This document shows positions 61,106 to 64,000 of a stretch of 64,000 nt of DNA, piece by piece. The stretch comes from Pseudomonas sp. Tri1 (GTDB lineage: Bacteria > Pseudomonadota > Gammaproteobacteria > Pseudomonadales > Pseudomonadaceae): the NCBI RefSeq assembly GCF_017968885.1, contig NZ_CP072913.1:3580001-3644000 (forward strand), in the 5' to 3' direction. Position 1 is the stretch's first letter; every line of letters starts with the position of its first letter. The notes under the pieces were generated by a model. It was not told the origin of the DNA. It ran no database searches and worked only from the letters and a program-made list of their open reading frames with translations. The position numbers and the translations under genes are program-made.

Positions 61106-62008
61106 TCAGACCTGCAAGTGAAGCGCATCCGCCATGGCTTCAATCTCCTGTCGCATCCACAACTTCTGCAACCAATCGGAGGGAATAGCCTGCACCCCAT
61201 AAAATGCCCCTGCCACCTGACCGACAATGGCAGCGGTGGTGTCAGCGTCGTCGCCCAGGTTCGTCGCGGCCAGCACCGCATCAGTGAAGCTGTCCGTCTG
61301 ATGAAAGCACCACAGCGCCGCTTCCAAGGAAGCCACCGAATAACCAGAGCCTGACACTTCACTACGACCTTTTCCCTCATAGGCCCCTTGGGCGAGGGCT
61401 ATCACTTTGGCCTCGGTCAGTTGCTCGGACACCACACGCAACACATCCGCCTTTGAAGCGCCGGTCAATGCGTTGCCAATGACATCGGCCAACACCTGGC
61501 AACACTCCACCGCCTCTGTTGCCCCATGGGTTGTGCGTGAACTCAGAGCCGCAAAATCGCGAATGCGTTCGCGATCTGGATAAAAGAACAACACGACCGG
61601 TGCCAGTCGCATCAGCGAACCATTGCCAGCCGTATCAGGAGCGGTATCCCCCGCGAAGGGGTCGCCATGGGACTGATAGCGTTCCAGTGCACCGCGAACG
61701 GTCATACCAATGTCAAAGCAATCACCAGTGGAACTCAGATAACCCCAATGCCACCAATTGAGGTATCGGCCCATCTGGTCAGTCGCATCAAAACCACGCT
61801 TTTGCAACAGGCTCTCAGCCAGACACAAAGCCATCGATGTGTCATCGGTCCATTGGCCAGGCTTGAGACTGAAGGGGCCGCCACCGACCATGTCGGTCAC
61901 GGGGGCAAAGGAATTCCGTGGCTGGAATTCAACAGTAGTGCCAACGGCGTCACCACACGCCAAGCCCAATAAGCATCCGCGATAGCGATCTGAAAGTGTC
62001 GGGGACAT
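61106..62008 (-). CDS. ADP-ribosylglycohydrolase-family protein
   Basis: DraG-type hydrolase of 300 aa. The dinuclear-metal motifs are clear: TDDTSMA at residues 54-60 and GDDADTTAAIVGQ near 252-264, with CGDAVGTTVEF at the N-terminus. The family removes ADP-ribose from proteins, nucleic acids or small molecules. It stands alone next to a phage scar and about 0.9 kb from the TIR-like operon, on the same strand. It may be unrelated housekeeping or may reverse ADP-ribosylation linked to the island. The 200 bp between this gene and the phage remnant hold nothing recognisable. Confidence 0.87.
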   Translation of the reverse strand: MSPTLSDRYRGCLLGLACGDAVGTTVEFQPRNSFAPVTDMVGGGPFSLKPGQWTDDTSMALCLAESLLQKRGFDATDQMGRYLNWWHWGYLSSTGDCFDIGMTVRGALERYQSHGDPFAGDTAPDTAGNGSLMRLAPVVLFFYPDRERIRDFAALSSRTTHGATEAVECCQVLADVIGNALTGASKADVLRVVSEQLTEAKVIALAQGAYEGKGRSEVSGSGYSVASLEAALWCFHQTDSFTDAVLAATNLGDDADTTAAIVGQVAGAFYGVQAIPSDWLQKLWMRQEIEAMADALHLQV

Positions 62009-62209
62009 CCTGATTCCTTCTGTTCCGAGTTCGTTCGCTCATGAGCAGCGTACAACCAACGAGATGATAACGGCTGGGCGTGCCCAAGGAACCTGATCGC
62101 AATCTTTTTTATCGAAAACGCAACGTACATTCACTCGGCTGTTCCCCCATCTCAAAACAAGTTGTACGATGACCGACGAGCACGCATCGCTCGCGTTCCT
62201 GATACCTAC

Positions 62210-62217
62210 AACAACAA
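62210..62217 (+). promoter_or_regulatory. CA motif before NTF2-like gene
   Basis: Perfect AACAACAA adjoining AAGGA, 11 nt upstream of the ATG at 62228. Confidence 0.58.
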
Positions 62218-62227
62218 GGAAATCCCC

Positions 62228-62662
62228 ATGAAAAAAACCACACTGGTCATCAGCTTCCTGTGCCTGTTCAGCGGCTACGCAGCGGCAGCCACTTCATCGC
62301 CCGAGCAGGACGTGGCCCAGGCCGTCGACCACCTGACCCAGGCCATGCTGCACAAAGACATCCCACAACTGCAGGCACTGGCCGCCGAGAACCTGACCTA
62401 CGGGCACTCCAGCGGGAACATCCAGGACAAGAAAGCCTTCATCGCCGACATCGAAACCGGCAAGAGCGCGTTCAAGACCCTGGAAATGAAGAACCAGAAA
62501 ATCACCCTGTCTGGCGATGTGGCGCTGGTGCGTAACCACTTCTCAGCGCAGGCGCTCAAAGGCACTGAAGTGGTTCCCACTGAAATCGAGAACTTCCAGA
62601 TCTGGCAGAAGCAGAAGAATGGCAAGTGGTTGCTGATTGGTCGTCAAGCGTTTCGGTTCTGA
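62228..62662 (+). CDS. Secreted NTF2-like (DUF4440/SnoaL-type) protein
   Basis: Protein of 144 aa with a signal peptide (MKKTTLVISFLCLFSGYAAAA) and one NTF2-like cone-fold domain: VDHLTQAMLHKDIPQLQALAAENLTYGHSSG, KKAFIADIETGKSAFKTLEMKNQKI and FQIWQKQKNGKWLLIGRQAFRF. Similar periplasmic proteins are of unknown function. Start chosen by signal peptide and Shine-Dalgarno. Monocistronic. Confidence 0.83.
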   Translation: MKKTTLVISFLCLFSGYAAAATSSPEQDVAQAVDHLTQAMLHKDIPQLQALAAENLTYGHSSGNIQDKKAFIADIETGKSAFKTLEMKNQKITLSGDVALVRNHFSAQALKGTEVVPTEIENFQIWQKQKNGKWLLIGRQAFRF

Positions 62663-62685
62663 TATTGGGTTGACTCAGGTGTTTT

Positions 62686-62745
62686 CTGTGGCGAGCTTCT
62701 GCTGAGCGCTTCGCACTCAGGCGGGAGCAAGTTCCCTCGCCACAG
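62686..62745. repeat. Degenerate REP pair
   Basis: TGTGGCGAG ... CTCGCCACA outer arms with a GCGGGAGCAAG inner unit, between the convergent NTF2-like and LysR genes. Confidence 0.65.
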
Positions 62746-62770
62746 GGAACACCTTGGCCCGAAGCTATCG

Positions 62771-63694
62771 TCAGGCTCCCGCCCACTGTTCGCGATGCTG
62801 CAAGAGAAAATCCACGAAGGCCCGCACCCGTTGCGGCATGTAGCGGCCGTGGGGGTAAAGCAAGGTGAAAGGACGTGAGCGGCCCGCGAAGGGCTGCAAG
62901 ACCTCTACCAGGCGGCCGTCCGCCAGCTCCTGCTCAACGATGAATTTGTAGGTCTGGAACAACCCCGCGCCATGCTTGGCCAATGTCACCCCGCCCAGCA
63001 CATCATCCGAACAGCAATAGCCACCCTGGCCGAATACCTCCCGCTCCTTGCCATCGACATCGAACAACCAGGAAATCCGTCGCCCGCTGCTGGGCAATTC
63101 GAACTGGATGCACTCGTGAGCGTCCAGGTCCTCCAGAGTCTGTGGCGTGCCGGCCTTGTGCAGATAGTCCGGTGCCGCGACTACCACCAGTTTCGCGTCT
63201 TCCAGCAGCCGGGCGATCATGGACGAGTCCGGCTGGGCGCGCACTCGGATCGCCAGGTCATAACCTTCGGCAACGAAGTCGATGTTTCGATTGCTCAAGT
63301 GCAGGTCCACGCTGACTTGCGGGTACAGCGCCCGAAAGGCCGGGAGCAAGGGCAGGATCCGGTGGTGACCATAGGTGGTGGGCAGGCTGATGCGCAGTTG
63401 TCCGGACGGCACCGATTGCGCGCCCATCATTTCCTGTTGCGCCTCGACCAGTTGGGTCAAGGCCTGCCGGCATTGTTCAAAATAGATCTTGCCGGCTTCG
63501 GTCAGGCGGATGCTGCGGGTGGTGCGCACGAAAAGTCGTGAACCCAGGCGCTCTTCCAGGCGAAAGATCGAACGGCTCACCGCCGCCGGCGTAACGCCCG
63601 CCGCCTGGGCCGCCGCAGTAAAACTGCCCGCCTCGGCCGCCAGGCAAAACAGCTCTATGCTGCCCAACTGCAAGTCTTCGAAATGACGCTTCAT
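62771..63694 (-). CDS. LysR-family regulator (CrgA/DsdC-like group)
   Basis: Protein of 307 aa: HTH GSFTAAAQAAGVTPAAVSRSIFRLEERLGSRLFVRTTRSIRLTEAG and a co-inducer domain (LRISLPTTYGHHRILPLLPAFRALYPQVSVDLHLSNRNIDFVAEGYDLAIRV). Divergent from a tautomerase gene across about 125 bp, which is its likely target. Confidence 0.86.
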   Translation of the reverse strand: MKRHFEDLQLGSIELFCLAAEAGSFTAAAQAAGVTPAAVSRSIFRLEERLGSRLFVRTTRSIRLTEAGKIYFEQCRQALTQLVEAQQEMMGAQSVPSGQLRISLPTTYGHHRILPLLPAFRALYPQVSVDLHLSNRNIDFVAEGYDLAIRVRAQPDSSMIARLLEDAKLVVVAAPDYLHKAGTPQTLEDLDAHECIQFELPSSGRRISWLFDVDGKEREVFGQGGYCCSDDVLGGVTLAKHGAGLFQTYKFIVEQELADGRLVEVLQPFAGRSRPFTLLYPHGRYMPQRVRAFVDFLLQHREQWAGA

Positions 63695-63821
63695 GATTCA
63701 TTACACCGCGTATCAACTGAAGATCCCAGGCGCCTGTTTATCAGCCTCAGGCGTATAAATATAGTGGCCCCCGTTGCGCAGGAATCTTCCTGGGCACTTT
63801 TCTCACCAGCAGGAGTGCAAC

Positions 63822-64000
63822 ATGCCTTTCGTCAATGTGCGTATTACCCGCGACGGCGTCACCCGCGAGCAGAAAGCCCAGGTGATTGCAGAAATCACCG
63901 AAACCCTCCAGCGCGTGCTGGGCAAGGACCCGCACTTGACTCATATCGTGATCGAGGAGGTCGATACGGATAACTGGGGGTATGCGGGGATCACCACGAC
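63822..64000 (+). CDS. 4-Oxalocrotonate tautomerase-family enzyme (partial)
   Basis: The first 59 codons are in the window; the gene continues past its end. It starts MPFVNVRITRDGVTREQK, giving the N-terminal Pro that acts as the catalytic base after Met removal, and continues with VIAEITETLQRVLGKDP and THIVIEEVDTDNWG, the usual short tautomerase pattern. GGAG lies 7 bp before the ATG. Divergent from the LysR regulator at 62771. Substrate unknown. Confidence 0.85.
   Translation, partial: MPFVNVRITRDGVTREQKAQVIAEITETLQRVLGKDPHLTHIVIEEVDTDNWGYAGITT

Noticed and set aside
1..64000. CRISPR arrays, tRNA or rRNA genes
   Set aside because: No regularly spaced identical repeats with unique spacers were seen; the repeated palindromes are REP elements at operon ends. 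No tRNA cloverleaf or rRNA segment was recognised.

Overview
The window looks like a chromosomal segment of a fluorescent Pseudomonas (P. fluorescens complex). Supporting signs are the hydroxycinnamoyl-CoA hydratase-lyase operon, a ped/exa PQQ-alcohol-oxidation cluster in the gene order I recall from P. putida, a DUF6124 gene, OprD-type porins, and many REP-type palindromes whose arms contain GTGGGAGCGAGC or GTGGCGAGGGAG. No rRNA, tRNA or CRISPR array was seen.

Region 1 (0-20.6 kb) is peripheral aromatic catabolism plus small catabolic units. A minus-strand operon ech-vdh-fcs converts ferulate or p-coumarate to vanillate or 4-hydroxybenzoate. It is flanked by a MarR regulator, an OprD porin and an MFS aromatic-acid importer. 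A second minus-strand operon (benzaldehyde dehydrogenase, coniferyl-alcohol dehydrogenase, a SphA-like outer-membrane protein) reads from a recognisable sigma-54 promoter and is paired with a divergent XylR/DmpR-type activator. Next come an AraC regulator with a divergent SDR separated by a long inverted repeat, a secreted CAP protein, and a LysR / split AtuA / CitMHS operon of unknown substrate.

Region 2 (20.6-51.2 kb): mqo and a DUF1624 membrane protein lead into a PQQ/lanthanide alcohol-oxidation cluster. It holds ercS-like kinase, ercA, an orphan pqqA, exaC/pedI, a lanthanide-type pedH, the quinoprotein-associated metallohydrolase, SoxYZ-like and binding proteins, exaB/pedF and a calcium-type exaA/pedE. 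It continues with a pentapeptide-repeat protein, pedR2/pedS2, the PQQ-associated ABC system, a CXXCW-type protein, pedR1 (agmR/erbR), pedS1, a FIST protein and a porin. A small RHS gene with a duplicated 3' tip sits inside this cluster. At least three short motifs recur in its promoters.

Region 3 (51.5-64 kb): a glucarate-dehydratase-family enzyme with MFS transporter and LysR regulator precedes an AT-richer accessory island. The island contains a 1.1 kb stretch without a convincing gene, a HEPN plus zinc-ribbon protein, a two-gene operon (DUF4062/TIR-like protein plus Sll1717-type P-loop ATPase) that I consider the best candidate for an undescribed defence-like system, a frameshifted Mu gpG-type phage remnant and an ADP-ribosylglycohydrolase. 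Core-like genes resume with an NTF2-like protein, a LysR regulator and a tautomerase cut by the window edge.

A unifying observation is that about a dozen catabolic genes carry perfect or near AAnAAnAA (Hfq/Crc 'CA') motifs just upstream of, or overlapping, their start codons. This suggests that most of the segment is under catabolite repression control.
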